The notes: generated by a model not told the origin, from the sequence alone. A stretch of 64,000 nt of DNA from Streptomyces sp. TRM68416 (GCF_014596915.1 NZ_JACVWU010000013.1:124001-188000), one strand, 5' to 3'; positions 49,930-59,176 are shown, counted from the first letter of the stretch. Translations and numbers: made by a program.

Positions 49930-49983
49930 TTGACACCCCGCCGGCCCCAACCTACTCTCCGTTCAGTTCGGCGAACGTTGAAC
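49930..49983 (+). promoter_or_regulatory. Promoter with downstream operator-like inverted repeats
   Basis: TTGACA (49930-49935) and TACTCT (49953-49958) with 17 bp spacing. Immediately after, GTTCGGCGAAC (49966-49976) is a perfect dyad (GTTCG-G-CGAAC) nested in GTTCA...TGAAC (49961-49983), where a repressor would sit at the start of transcription. The next gene downstream on this strand is the lipase at 50432, giving a leader of about 470 nt. Confidence 0.5.
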
Positions 49984-50199
49984 GATATACCGAACAATCG
50001 TCAGGCGGGCCGGTGGGACGTCCCAAGAGACGATCGCTCCGTCCGGTCCCGGCGTCGGCCAAGAGCCGCCCCGACGTCACTGGACCGCGGACGGTGGCCA
50101 CCAGCACGCGTCGCTCGCCCGTACCCCTCCGCCGATCGCCGACTTCCGCACCTCGCGCCGGCGCGAACGCAGAAGAGGAATCCCATGGGTAGCCGCACA

Positions 50200-50259
50200 C
50201 GCCGTCACACGCCGTCACAAGCCCTCACGCGTTGTCACGTGTCGCCACGCGATGTCATC
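50200..50259 (+). repeat. Six imperfect 10-bp repeats (CGCCGTCACA type)
   Basis: CGCCGTCACA occurs twice exactly (50200-50219) and degenerates over four further decamers sharing TCAC/CCAC to 50259. The 10-bp period places each copy on the same helix face. It lies in the lipase leader region. Confidence 0.6.
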
Positions 50260-50323
50260 GCCGCCCGGACCGGACACGCGGTCGTCGCGGCGCGTTACGG
50301 CGCCCTCCGGCATGCCCGCACGG

Positions 50324-50367
50324 CCCCTGGGCCCCTGGGCCCCTGGACCCCTGGACCCCTGGACCCC
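50324..50367 (+). repeat. Five and a half 8-bp repeats (CCCCTGGG/CCCCTGGA)
   Basis: CCCCTGGG twice, CCCCTGGA three times, then CCCC, in perfect 8-bp register. A simple-sequence tract that could vary in copy number, between promoter and lipase start. Confidence 0.8.
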
Positions 50368-50431
50368 GGCAGACCTGCCCACCCGGAACCTCCTCCCTCC
50401 TTCACCCGCACCGTCCGACAAGGAGCACAGC

Positions 50432-51763
50432 ATGGCCATGAACAGGCGCACCTTCCTAGGACTGGGCGCGGCCGGAGCCGTGGCCGCCGTCCATGCGTAC
50501 GGCGTCCCTGCCGCAACGGCATCCCCATTAGCCCCGGCGGCCGCGCCGACCCAGCGCTTCGCCATCGGGGTGCGGGAGTACGCCTGGAGCCGCGGCAGCC
50601 GCCGGCTGACCACCCGGATCTTCTACCCCGCCACCGGCACCCCGGGCGGCAATCCCGTCGTCAACGCCCCTGTCGCGGGCGGTGTCTTCCCCATCTGCGA
50701 GTTCAGCCACGGCCTCGGCGGCAACCCGGAGAGCTACGCGCCGCTGGTCCGCCCCTTGGCCGAGGCCGGATTCGTCGTCCCCGCGCCCGTCTTCCCCACC
50801 ACGTCCAGCGGCACCCCGGGCAACATCCAGGACGTCTACAACGGAAACCAGTCCAGGGACGTCTCCCAGGTCATCACGAACACCCTCGCCCTCAACACCA
50901 CGGCCGGCGACCCGCTCGCCGGGCACCTCGACACCACCACCGGCGTCGGTGTCGCGGGACACTCGCTGGGCGGCATGACCACCCACGGGCTGCTGACCGC
51001 CTGGCCGGACAGCCGGGTGGTCGCCGCCGTCCCCTTCGCCTGCGTCGACATGGGCGACCCCGGCACCACGGTGCGGGCCAAGGTCCTGTTCGTCCACGGG
51101 GATCAGGACCCCATCTGCCAGTACTCCTCCGCACGCCAGGCCTACGGGGAACTGCCCGCGCCCAAGGCGTTCCTCACCCACCGCGGCACGGGCCACGACC
51201 AGTACATATGGAGCGGCTACAACCACACCCAGACCGTCGCCACCTATGTGGACTGGATGCGCTGGAGTCTCTACGCCGACACCGCCGCCCGCGACCGTCT
51301 CCCCGCCGACGCCACCTCCAACACCAGCACCACCACGTGGGAAGCCGTCCTCACTTCCCTCCCCGCCGGGCCGACGGTCGGTCTCCGTTGCCGGGCCAAC
51401 AACCGGTACATCTGCGCCGAGAACGCCGGAGCCGACCCGCTCGTCGCCAACCGCACCGCCCTCGGCGACTGGGAACGCTTCGACCTGATCGACCTCGGCG
51501 CAGGCACCGTCGCACTGCGCGCCCGCGTCAACGGCCGGTACGTCTGCGCCGAGAACGCCGGCGCAGCCGCCCTCATCGCCAACCGCACCGCCGTCGGACC
51601 CTGGGAAACCTTCCAGCGCGTCAACAACACCGACGGCACCATCAGCCTGCGCGCACAGGCCAACAACCAGTACGTCAGCACCGGGACCAGCGGGACCAAC
51701 CAACTCACCGCCAACCGCACGACCATCGGCCCCGCCGAGTCGTTCGACCTCGTCAACGGCTGA
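50432..51763 (+). CDS. Tat-secreted lipase/esterase (alpha/beta hydrolase) with fascin-like C-terminal module
   Basis: 443 aa from the ATG at 50432, with AAGGAG 6 bp upstream. Twin-arginine signal (MNRRTFLGLGAAGAVAAV). Residues about 45-300 are an alpha/beta hydrolase related to chlorophyllase/PETase-like lipases: FSHGLGGNPESYAPLVRPLAEAGFVVPAP, nucleophile Ser in VAGHSLGGMTTHG, acid in FVHGDQDPICQY and His in RGTGHDQYIW. Residues about 316-443 form a beta-trefoil of fascin-like repeats (GLRCRANNRYICAENAGADPLVANR...), shared almost exactly with the GH43 gene that follows. The module probably binds polysaccharide or a cell-surface ligand. Confidence 0.88.
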   Translation: MAMNRRTFLGLGAAGAVAAVHAYGVPAATASPLAPAAAPTQRFAIGVREYAWSRGSRRLTTRIFYPATGTPGGNPVVNAPVAGGVFPICEFSHGLGGNPESYAPLVRPLAEAGFVVPAPVFPTTSSGTPGNIQDVYNGNQSRDVSQVITNTLALNTTAGDPLAGHLDTTTGVGVAGHSLGGMTTHGLLTAWPDSRVVAAVPFACVDMGDPGTTVRAKVLFVHGDQDPICQYSSARQAYGELPAPKAFLTHRGTGHDQYIWSGYNHTQTVATYVDWMRWSLYADTAARDRLPADATSNTSTTTWEAVLTSLPAGPTVGLRCRANNRYICAENAGADPLVANRTALGDWERFDLIDLGAGTVALRARVNGRYVCAENAGAAALIANRTAVGPWETFQRVNNTDGTISLRAQANNQYVSTGTSGTNQLTANRTTIGPAESFDLVNG

Positions 51764-51785
51764 CCACCACCCAGCAGACCGGTCG
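51376..51785 (+). repeat. 410-bp direct repeat, copy 1 (fascin-like module)
   Basis: Colinear with 53591-54000 at a constant offset of 2215 bp without a gap. One mismatch was found by reading (51410 A against 53625 G, changing Ile to Val). The repeat includes the stop codon and 22 bp after it. Confidence 0.95.
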
Positions 51786-51908
51786 CCTTCCGTACGACGC
51801 CATTCCGTGGGAGGCCGTGCTCGTCCGAGGACCGCACACCCTGCCCGAGCCACTCACCTCCTCGGCCCGCCGGCGTTCCGCCCAGCCAACTGAAGGAGAC
51901 AACCGCCC

Positions 51909-53978
51909 ATGTCCTGGCTCAACCGTCCCCACAGCCGCAGAGGGGTGCTCGCGTCCGCGGCCGGCCTCGCCGCGGCAGCCGCGACACCGCTGGCGCACCC
52001 CACGACGGCCCGCGCCGCCACCGCGTCCGCCGCGCACCCCGGGGCAGCCGCGCCGTCCGTCGAGCCCGCCGCCACGCAGATCGCCAACCCCGTCATCTGG
52101 CAGGACTTCGCGGACATCGACATCATCCGCGTCGGCGACACCTACTACTACTCCGCCTCCACCATGCACTACTCCCCCGGAGCGCCGATCCTGCGCTCCT
52201 ACGACCTGGTCAACTGGGAGTTCGCCGGCCACTCCGTACCCCGCCTGGACTTCGGCGCCAAGTACGACCTCAACGGCGGGCGCGGCTACGTCCGCGGCAT
52301 CTGGGCATCGTCCCTCGCCTACCGCCCCGGCAACCGCACCTTCTACTGGCTGGGCCAGATCGACTTCGCCCGGACGTACATCTACACGGCCTCCACCGTC
52401 GAAGGGCCCTGGACCCAGCACACCACCCTGCCCACCTACTTCGACGCCGGGCTCCTCGTCGACACCGACAACACCATGTACGTGGCGTACGGCAACACCC
52501 AGATCAGCGTGGCCCAACTCTCCGCGGACGCGCGCACTCAGGTCCGCGCACAGCAGGTCTTCAGCACGCCGTCCAGCATCGGGACCCTGGAAGGCGCCCG
52601 CTTCTACAAGATCAACGGGAACTACTACATCTTCCTGACCCGCCCCGCCAACGGCCAGTACATCCTCCGGTCCACCTCCGGGCCCTTCGGCCCGTACACG
52701 CTGCGGCAGCTCCTCCTCGACCTGCCCGGCCCCATTCCCGGCGGCGGCGTCCCCCACCAGGGCGGACTCGTGCAGACCCAGAACGGCCAGTGGTACTACA
52801 TGGCTTTCGTCGACGCCTACCCCGGCGGCCGCGTCCCGGTCCTGGCGCCCATCACCTGGACCGCGGACGGCTGGCCCCAACTGCAACTCGTCAACGGCGC
52901 CTGGGGCACCACCTACGCCGCCCCCGACCTGCCCCCGCCACCCCGCGAGGTCGAGCCCCTCACCGGCGTCGACACCTTCGCCGGTACCGCCCTCAAACCG
53001 AAGTGGGAGTGGAACCACAACCCCGACCCCACCAAGTACACCGTCGACAACGGACTCACCCTGCGGACCGCCACCGTCACAGGCGACCTCTACTGGGCCC
53101 GCAACACCCTCACCCACCGGATCCAGGGCCCCACCTCCACGGCCACCGTCGCACTCGACTACTCCGCGATGCGGGACGGCGACCGCACCGGACTCGCCCT
53201 GCTGCGCGACTCCTCGGCCTGGATCGGCATCAAACGCGACAACGGCGCCACCAGAGTGGTGATGGTCAACAACATCACCATGGACAGCAACTGGAACACC
53301 ACCAGCACCGGCACCGAAGTCGCCGGCACCGCCGTCTCCGGCGGTCGCATATGGCTGCGCGCCACCGCCGACATCCGCCCGGGCGCCGGCCGCCAAGCCC
53401 TCTTCTCCTACAGCACCGACGGCGCCAACTACACCCGTCTCGGCCCCGGGTTCACCCTGAAGAACGACTGGCAGTTCTTCATGGGCTACCGCTTCGCCCT
53501 CTTCAACCACGCCACTCAGGCCCTCGGCGGCGCCGTACGCATCACCCGCTTCGAACTGGCCGCCCAGGCGACCGACAACCCGACGTCCGTGGTCGGTCTC
53601 CGTTGCCGGGCCAACAACCGGTACGTCTGCGCCGAGAACGCCGGAGCCGACCCGCTCGTCGCCAACCGCACCGCCCTCGGCGACTGGGAACGCTTCGACC
53701 TGATCGACCTCGGCGCAGGCACCGTCGCACTGCGCGCCCGCGTCAACGGCCGGTACGTCTGCGCCGAGAACGCCGGCGCAGCCGCCCTCATCGCCAACCG
53801 CACCGCCGTCGGACCCTGGGAAACCTTCCAGCGCGTCAACAACACCGACGGCACCATCAGCCTGCGCGCACAGGCCAACAACCAGTACGTCAGCACCGGG
53901 ACCAGCGGGACCAACCAACTCACCGCCAACCGCACGACCATCGGCCCCGCCGAGTCGTTCGACCTCGTCAACGGCTGA
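51909..53978 (+). CDS. Secreted GH43 glycosidase with concanavalin-like and fascin-like modules
   Basis: 689 aa from the ATG at 51909, GAAGGAG upstream. Signal peptide with RRGVLASAAGLAAAAATP. The five-bladed GH43 propeller (about 50-345) has the catalytic Asp in ANPVIWQDFADIDIIRVGDTYYYS, the pKa-modulating Asp in DAGLLVDTDNTMYVAYG and the acid Glu in SSIGTLEGARFYKINGNYYIF, typical of beta-xylosidase/arabinofuranosidase enzymes. Residues about 355-555 are a concanavalin-like beta-sandwich (DTFAGTALKPKWEWNHNPDP), and the last 125 residues are the fascin-like trefoil. Acts on arabinoxylan-like glycans by family; 145 bp after the lipase gene, possibly co-transcribed. Confidence 0.92.
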   Translation: MSWLNRPHSRRGVLASAAGLAAAAATPLAHPTTARAATASAAHPGAAAPSVEPAATQIANPVIWQDFADIDIIRVGDTYYYSASTMHYSPGAPILRSYDLVNWEFAGHSVPRLDFGAKYDLNGGRGYVRGIWASSLAYRPGNRTFYWLGQIDFARTYIYTASTVEGPWTQHTTLPTYFDAGLLVDTDNTMYVAYGNTQISVAQLSADARTQVRAQQVFSTPSSIGTLEGARFYKINGNYYIFLTRPANGQYILRSTSGPFGPYTLRQLLLDLPGPIPGGGVPHQGGLVQTQNGQWYYMAFVDAYPGGRVPVLAPITWTADGWPQLQLVNGAWGTTYAAPDLPPPPREVEPLTGVDTFAGTALKPKWEWNHNPDPTKYTVDNGLTLRTATVTGDLYWARNTLTHRIQGPTSTATVALDYSAMRDGDRTGLALLRDSSAWIGIKRDNGATRVVMVNNITMDSNWNTTSTGTEVAGTAVSGGRIWLRATADIRPGAGRQALFSYSTDGANYTRLGPGFTLKNDWQFFMGYRFALFNHATQALGGAVRITRFELAAQATDNPTSVVGLRCRANNRYVCAENAGADPLVANRTALGDWERFDLIDLGAGTVALRARVNGRYVCAENAGAAALIANRTAVGPWETFQRVNNTDGTISLRAQANNQYVSTGTSGTNQLTANRTTIGPAESFDLVNG

Positions 53979-54000
53979 CCACCACCCAGCAGACCGGTCG
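53591..54000 (+). repeat. 410-bp direct repeat, copy 2 (fascin-like module)
   Basis: Second copy of the segment at 51376-51785; ends at the same base past the stop codon. Sequences on either side differ between copies. Confidence 0.95.
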
Positions 54001-54175
54001 AGTCACCCCGATCGCCCCGCGCTCCGGGCGGTCGCGTTCCCTGGCCCACATCCGCCGGATGTGGGCCGGCTTCGTGCTGCGCGCGCTGCGTGCCAGGGCC
54101 GCCGGGCTGCGCCTTGAGGAAGTCGGGTCTCACCAAGATCGACGCGTTCGGGGGTTGAACTCTGCAGCACTCTAG

Positions 54176-54198
54176 ATGAAAATGACAATCGTATTTAT
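54176..54198 (+). promoter_or_regulatory. Zur-like element before the metallophore genes
   Basis: TGAAAATGACAATCG (54177-54191), followed by TATTTATG, lies in an AT-rich island of an otherwise GC-rich gap. It matches the TGAnAATnATTnTCA Zur pattern at most positions of the first half and poorly in the second. A TTGAAC at 54155-54160 could be a -35. It sits 23 bp before the methyltransferase GTG. Confidence 0.45.
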
Positions 54199-54220
54199 GT
54201 ACAGCCCCGGAAGGTTGACC

Positions 54221-54955
54221 GTGCTGGATCCGTACGAACGCTCCGCCGAGTACCTGGACCTCTTGATGGCCGGAGCCTGGCAGTCCTTTGCTCCGGCGCT
54301 GACCGGCCTGCTCCACCAGGTGAAGGCCGATGCCGGACCGGTGGTGGATCTCGGGGCCGGTACCGGCCGTGGGGTCGCCGCCATCTGCGCCGCGCTGCCG
54401 GGCGACGCGCCCGTCCTCGCGGTCGAACCCTCCGCCCCCATGCGCGCGGTGCTCCTGGCCCGCGTCCATGACGCCCCTGAACTCCGGGGCCGGGTCACGG
54501 TGCTGGCGGAGGACGCCGCACACGTCTCCCTGCCGGACGGTCTGCGAGCGATCGTCGCGCTGAACATGCTGGGCCACCTGCCTCCGGCCGAGCGGCGGGC
54601 CCTGTGGACGACGGCCGCGCGGCGGCTCGCTCCCGGCGGCGCCCTCATCGTCAATGTCAGCCCGCCCGTCAGGCCGGAGCGCGTTCCGCGCACCCGGATG
54701 GCTACGGCGACCGTGGGCGCACTGCACTACGAGGGGTGGGCGAGCGCGGAGCCCTCGGGCGACGACGAGGTCACCTGGCGGATGGACTACCGCGTGCTGC
54801 GGGACGGTCTTCCGCTGTCGGAGGTGACGGTCGACTACCGCTGGTGGGTGGCGAGCGAGAGCGAGCTGGCCGAGGAGGCCTCGGAAGCCGGACTCGTCAT
54901 GCGACCCGGTGATCCCGCTCTCGGGCTCCACCTCCTCACACGCGAAGGCGAGTAG
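54221..54955 (+). CDS. Class I SAM-dependent methyltransferase
   Basis: 244 aa from the GTG at 54221, which has GGAAGG 6 bp upstream; an ATG at 54176 is in frame but lies in the Zur-like element. Rossmann methyltransferase: motif I VVDLGAGTGRGVAAI, acidic motif II VLAVEPSAPMRAV, and LAEDAAHVSLPDGLRAIVALNMLGHL. Substrate unknown. It precedes the NRPS gene by 81 bp on the same strand and may supply the methyl group that related siderophore assembly lines obtain from built-in methyltransferase domains. Confidence 0.85.
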   Translation: MLDPYERSAEYLDLLMAGAWQSFAPALTGLLHQVKADAGPVVDLGAGTGRGVAAICAALPGDAPVLAVEPSAPMRAVLLARVHDAPELRGRVTVLAEDAAHVSLPDGLRAIVALNMLGHLPPAERRALWTTAARRLAPGGALIVNVSPPVRPERVPRTRMATATVGALHYEGWASAEPSGDDEVTWRMDYRVLRDGLPLSEVTVDYRWWVASESELAEEASEAGLVMRPGDPALGLHLLTREGE

Positions 54956-55036
54956 GGCCCGGCGCCCCGGCATCCGGCGCCTGAACCCTTCCCGCACGCC
55001 CCCACGTCATCCACGGATCTACGGAGCGAAGTCCGG

Positions 55037-58000
55037 ATGAGCCAGTTCGTCCCCCCTGCCGAAGACATCCTCGCGAGCACCGTCGAGTGCGTCGCCGAAG
55101 TGCTCGGCGTGCAGAGCGACTCGATCACCCCGAGCGCACCCCTGTCGGCCCTGGGCCTGGAATCGTTCACCGCCGTCCGGCTGCGTCGCCGGATCCGTGA
55201 GCGCACCGACGCCGACCTCCCCCTCACGGCCTTCCTCGACGGCGCCACCACCGAGGACATCGCGAACCGACTGGCCGCACAGGTACGTGGAGACGCGCCG
55301 CCGGACACGAACACCCCTGAGACGACGCAGAGTTCACCGGACGACGACGCCCCGTTCCCGCTGACACCGGTCCAGGCGTCCTACTTCGTCGGCCGGGAGG
55401 AAGGGCTGCCGCTCGGCGGCGTCGCCACCTTCTACTACTACGAGTACGACCGCGTCGCCGAGGACCCCGTCGCAGATCTCCAGTGCCTGGAAGCGGCCTG
55501 GAACCGGCTGATCGCGCACCACCCGATGCTCCGCATGACCGTGGACGAACGGGGACAGCAGCGCATCCTCACCGACGTCGAGCCCTACCGGATCGGCGTC
55601 AGCGACCTTCGCGACGTCGCGCCGGAGGAGACGGACCGGGCGCTGTCCGTACTGCGCAGCGAGCGCTCCCACCAGGTGCGGCCGACCGGCACCTGGCCGC
55701 TCTTCGACCTCCATGCGGCACTGCTGCCGGACGGCAGGACACGGCTCCACGTCGGGGTGGACGTCCTCATCACGGATCTCGCGGGCTGGATGCTGCTGAT
55801 GCGCCAGTGGGGGCGGCTCGTCGCCGACCCGGCCACGCGGCTTCCCCTCCCCACGACGGACTTCGCCCGTGTTCAGCGCGACCGTGCGAGCGATCCGGAA
55901 TGGGCCGCGCGGCGCAGACAGGACCGTGCCTACTGGTCCGAGCGCGCCGCCGACCTTCCTCCCGCCCCACGGCTGCCCGTGCTGCGCGCGCCGGAGGACA
56001 CCACGCCACCCCGGTTCGTACGGAAAGGCGCCACTCTCGACGCGCCCACCTGGGCCGCGATCCGTGCCCGCAGCGCGGAAGCCGGAGTGACACCGACCGC
56101 CACCCTGCTCGCCGCCTTCGCCGTGGTGCTCGGCCGCTGGGGAGCCGGCGAGCGGATGTGCCTCAACACCACGCTGTTCGACCGGCCCGAGACAGGGGGC
56201 GAGGCCGCTGACGTGGTCGGCGACTTCACCACCACCGCGCTCGTGGCCACGCCGCCCTTCACGCCCGGCAGTTGGGACGGGTTCAGCGGCTACGCCAGGG
56301 AGGTCAACCGCCGCTTCTGGGAAGACCTGGACCACCGTTCCGTCTCCGGGGTCGAGGTTCTCAGGGACATCGTGTCCGGCCGGGGCTCCGACTCCCCCGC
56401 CGCTCCCCGCTGTCCGGTGGTGTTCACCAGCGGGGTGGGCATCAGCGGGGATGCCGAGCCGCCCGCCGCCTGGATCGGCGAGGAGGTCTTCGGCATCTCC
56501 CAGACCCCGCAGGTGCTGCTGGACCATATCGTCTGGGACGAGGGCGGAAGGCTGCGCCTCGCCTGGGACTCCGTGGACGGGGCGTTCCCCGACGGATACG
56601 TACAGGCCCTGCTGGACGCCCATGTCCGGCTGCTGCGGCAGTTGGCGGAGAGCGCCGCGTGGCAGGACCGCACGCTGGGCTGGGACCCGGCCTTCCGTCC
56701 GCAGGAGCCGCTCGCCGTCGCACCGTTCCCGGACACCGGACCGCTGTTGCACTCCCCCGTGCAGGAGGCCGCCCACCGGTACGCGGAGCGGCCCGCCTTG
56801 TACGGGCCGTCCGGTGCCGTCACGCACGGCCGGCTCGCGGAGAACGCCGCCGCCACGGCCGCGTATCTCGCCGCGCATCAGGCAGGGCCCGGCGACCTCG
56901 TCGCCGTGGCCTGCGAGAAGGGCGTCGCGCAGATCACAGCCGTCCTCGGCGTCAGCGCTTCCGGCGCGGGCTATCTGCCCGTCGAACCGAACTGGCCCGA
57001 CGCCCGGATCGCGGCCGTCTGCGAACGGGCCGGTGTCCGGCACGCGTTGGTCGGCCGCGGAGTGAAGATCAGCTGGCCGCCGGGCGTCACCGTGCACCGG
57101 CTGAACGCCGCGGGCAGGCCCGCGGGCGGTGCCGTCCCCGACACCGCGCCGGATCCGAAGACACCGAGCCCCGACGACCTCGCCTACACGATCTTCACCT
57201 CCGGGTCCACGGGCACTCCCAAGGGCGTGGAGATCCAGCACCGGGCGGCCCGGACCACCATCGACGACATCGTGGACCGGTTCGGCATCACCGCCGACGA
57301 CCGCGTCCTCGCCCTGTCGGCGCTCAGCTTCGACCTCTCCGTCTTCGACATCTACGGCGTCCTGGGCGCGGGCGGCTCCCTGGTGCTGCCCGACCCCGCA
57401 CGGCAGCGTGACCCGCAGCACTGGCTCGAACAGGCGGGACGTCACGGCGTCACCGTGTGGAACACCGCCCCCGCCCTCCTGGAGATGCTCGTCGAGTACG
57501 CGGAGTTCGAGCCGGAAGTCGCCGCCGAGGCCCTGCGTTCCCTCCGCCTGGTGATGCTGTCCGGCGACTGGATCCCGCTGACTCTGCCCGAACGGCTGCG
57601 CAGGCTGGCGCCGCAGGCCGAGTTCATGAGCCTGGGAGGCGCGACCGAGGCGTCGATCTGGTCCATCACCTACCCCGTGCGGCACACCGACCCGGGCTGG
57701 CGCAGCATTCCCTACGGCCGGGCACTGCGCGGTCAGTCCTTCCACGTCCTCGACGAGCAGGGTGCTCCGTGCCCCGTCGGCGAGGCGGGGGAACTGTTCA
57801 TCGGAGGCGACGGGCTGGCCCGCGGCTACATCGGCGATCCCGTCCAGACCGCCGAGCGCTTCGCCCCGCACCCGGTTCTCGGGCGCCGCCTCTACCGCAC
57901 GGGCGACCTGGGCAGGTGGCGGACGGACGGGAACATCGAGTTCCTCGGCCGCGCCGACCGGCAGGTGAAGATCCGGGGACACCGGATCGAGTTGGGCGAG

Positions 58001-59176
58001 ATCGAGTCGGTGCTCGCGCGGCACCCCCGCATCCGGCAGTGCGTCGTCTCCTCCGTTCCGGGGCCGGACGGGCGGCCCCGGCTGGTCGCCCATCTGTCAC
58101 CGAAGGGGACCGGCCAGGCCCCGTCGGCGGAGGAACTGTCGGGTGCGCTGCGCGAGCGGCTGCCCGAGTACATGGTTCCCAGCCGGTTCGTCGTCCTGGA
58201 GCAGTTGCCGGTCACCGCCAACGGCAAGATCGACCATGCCGCACTCGCGAACCCCTACCAGGAGAAGGAACAGGGGCAGGGGCGAGGGCAGGGGCAGGGG
58301 CAGGAGCTCGGGAGCAGGGTTCGGCCCTCGGCCGCGCAACCACCGGTCGCCGTCGAGCCGCGGCCCATCAGGGACGTAGACCACGGGCGGACGGAGGCGG
58401 GATGGGCGGCCAAGGCGCTCGACGAGGCCGCCGCGCTCGGTCTTGAGGCCGCGATCGTCCTCAGACCCGGTGGGCTCGCCCCCGACCAGGCGCTGGAGGC
58501 GACCGCGCACTGGCTGCGCCGGGTGACGGAGCTGGCCGGGCCGGGCCGCCTCGAACCACGGCTCTGTACCGGGGGACTGGCAGAGGTCGTGCACCGTGCC
58601 GCCCCCTCGGGCGACGCGGCGACCACCGGGCCGGCCCCCTCGTCCGACACCGCCGTTGCGGTCTCGGCACCCGCCCCGTCCTCGTACGACACCACCCCCG
58701 CGGTCTCCGCACCCGTCCCGTCCTCCAACACCACCGCCGCGGTCTCCGCACCCGCTCCGTCCTCGGACACCGCCGCTCCGGTCACGCCCGCCGCGCCCCA
58801 CGCCGACCCTGAGCGGCACCGGGCCGTGCTCGACGCGGTCACGTCGGTTCTGGCCGACCTGACGGGGAGTCCGGTCGCGGCCGACAGCACGTTCACGGCC
58901 CTGGGCGCGACCTCGCTCACTCTGGTCCTGGCGCATCGCAGGCTGCGCGAGAGCGTCGCGCCGCGACTGGAGCTGGCCGACATGCTCGCGCATGCCGGTG
59001 TCGGCTCGCTCGCGGCCCGCATCAGCGAACTGCATCTGGCGGCCGAACCCGTCGAGCCGCCGGACGCCGGTGCCGCCCCCGGCACTCCCCCGGACTCCGG
59101 TGCCGCCGCCCTGCCGCCGCCACGCCGGGCCTCGCGGGTCGCCGCGCGTGCCCTCGCCCGGGAGACCACCCGATGA
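55037..59176 (+). CDS. Thiazoline-forming NRPS (ArCP-Cy-A-PCP)
   Basis: 1379 aa. Residues 8-80 are an aryl carrier protein (phosphopantetheine Ser43 in LSALGLESFTAV). A heterocyclisation domain (about 110-530) has the DxxxxD signature D242VLITD247 in place of HHxxxDG. The adenylation domain (about 580-1070) shows YTIFTSGSTGTPKG (from 717), LSFDLSVFDIYG, GGATEASIWS, GYIGDPVQTAERF and YRTGDLGRW; the pattern resembles cysteine-activating siderophore domains. A Gln/Gly tract, an unassigned segment of about 70 residues and Ala/Pro/Ser repeats lead to a C-terminal PCP with Ser1293 (LGATSLTLVL). It would couple an aryl acid, probably salicylate, to cyclised cysteine. It overlaps the PKS gene by ATGA. 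Confidence 0.92.
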   Translation: MSQFVPPAEDILASTVECVAEVLGVQSDSITPSAPLSALGLESFTAVRLRRRIRERTDADLPLTAFLDGATTEDIANRLAAQVRGDAPPDTNTPETTQSSPDDDAPFPLTPVQASYFVGREEGLPLGGVATFYYYEYDRVAEDPVADLQCLEAAWNRLIAHHPMLRMTVDERGQQRILTDVEPYRIGVSDLRDVAPEETDRALSVLRSERSHQVRPTGTWPLFDLHAALLPDGRTRLHVGVDVLITDLAGWMLLMRQWGRLVADPATRLPLPTTDFARVQRDRASDPEWAARRRQDRAYWSERAADLPPAPRLPVLRAPEDTTPPRFVRKGATLDAPTWAAIRARSAEAGVTPTATLLAAFAVVLGRWGAGERMCLNTTLFDRPETGGEAADVVGDFTTTALVATPPFTPGSWDGFSGYAREVNRRFWEDLDHRSVSGVEVLRDIVSGRGSDSPAAPRCPVVFTSGVGISGDAEPPAAWIGEEVFGISQTPQVLLDHIVWDEGGRLRLAWDSVDGAFPDGYVQALLDAHVRLLRQLAESAAWQDRTLGWDPAFRPQEPLAVAPFPDTGPLLHSPVQEAAHRYAERPALYGPSGAVTHGRLAENAAATAAYLAAHQAGPGDLVAVACEKGVAQITAVLGVSASGAGYLPVEPNWPDARIAAVCERAGVRHALVGRGVKISWPPGVTVHRLNAAGRPAGGAVPDTAPDPKTPSPDDLAYTIFTSGSTGTPKGVEIQHRAARTTIDDIVDRFGITADDRVLALSALSFDLSVFDIYGVLGAGGSLVLPDPARQRDPQHWLEQAGRHGVTVWNTAPALLEMLVEYAEFEPEVAAEALRSLRLVMLSGDWIPLTLPERLRRLAPQAEFMSLGGATEASIWSITYPVRHTDPGWRSIPYGRALRGQSFHVLDEQGAPCPVGEAGELFIGGDGLARGYIGDPVQTAERFAPHPVLGRRLYRTGDLGRWRTDGNIEFLGRADRQVKIRGHRIELGEIESVLARHPRIRQCVVSSVPGPDGRPRLVAHLSPKGTGQAPSAEELSGALRERLPEYMVPSRFVVLEQLPVTANGKIDHAALANPYQEKEQGQGRGQGQGQELGSRVRPSAAQPPVAVEPRPIRDVDHGRTEAGWAAKALDEAAALGLEAAIVLRPGGLAPDQALEATAHWLRRVTELAGPGRLEPRLCTGGLAEVVHRAAPSGDAATTGPAPSSDTAVAVSAPAPSSYDTTPAVSAPVPSSNTTAAVSAPAPSSDTAAPVTPAAPHADPERHRAVLDAVTSVLADLTGSPVAADSTFTALGATSLTLVLAHRRLRESVAPRLELADMLAHAGVGSLAARISELHLAAEPVEPPDAGAAPGTPPDSGAAALPPPRRASRVAARALARETTR
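58264..58790 (+). repeat. Low-complexity repeats in the NRPS inter-domain linker
   Basis: A GGGCAG-type tract (about 58268-58313, encoding alternating Gln-Gly) and four copies of a roughly 40-bp unit (about 58628-58790) encoding PAPSSxDTxxAVSA. They lie between the adenylation and carrier domains and look like slippage-prone spacer sequence. Confidence 0.7.

Larger units (their letters stand above)
49499..50431. other. 933-bp non-coding stretch upstream of the lipase gene
   Basis: Lower GC in places (49730-50000) than the neighbouring genes. No supported gene. It contains a good promoter with adjacent inverted repeat (49930-49983), an ATG with a GAGGAA site at 50185 that opens an unconvincing frame, and two blocks of short tandem repeats (50200-50259 and 50324-50367). 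Confidence 0.5.

Noticed and set aside
49930..52638. 902-codon plus-strand frame covering the lipase region, with an ATG and GAGGAA site at 50185
   Set aside because: It overlaps the well-supported lipase gene in another frame, has Arg/Pro-rich composition and no domain; the ATG may only mark a spurious short leader frame.
54961..54981. GGCGCC-N9-GGCGCC hairpin as terminator between methyltransferase and NRPS genes
   Set aside because: Arms are only 6 bp of a self-palindromic GC sequence, common by chance here, and the genes appear to be co-transcribed.
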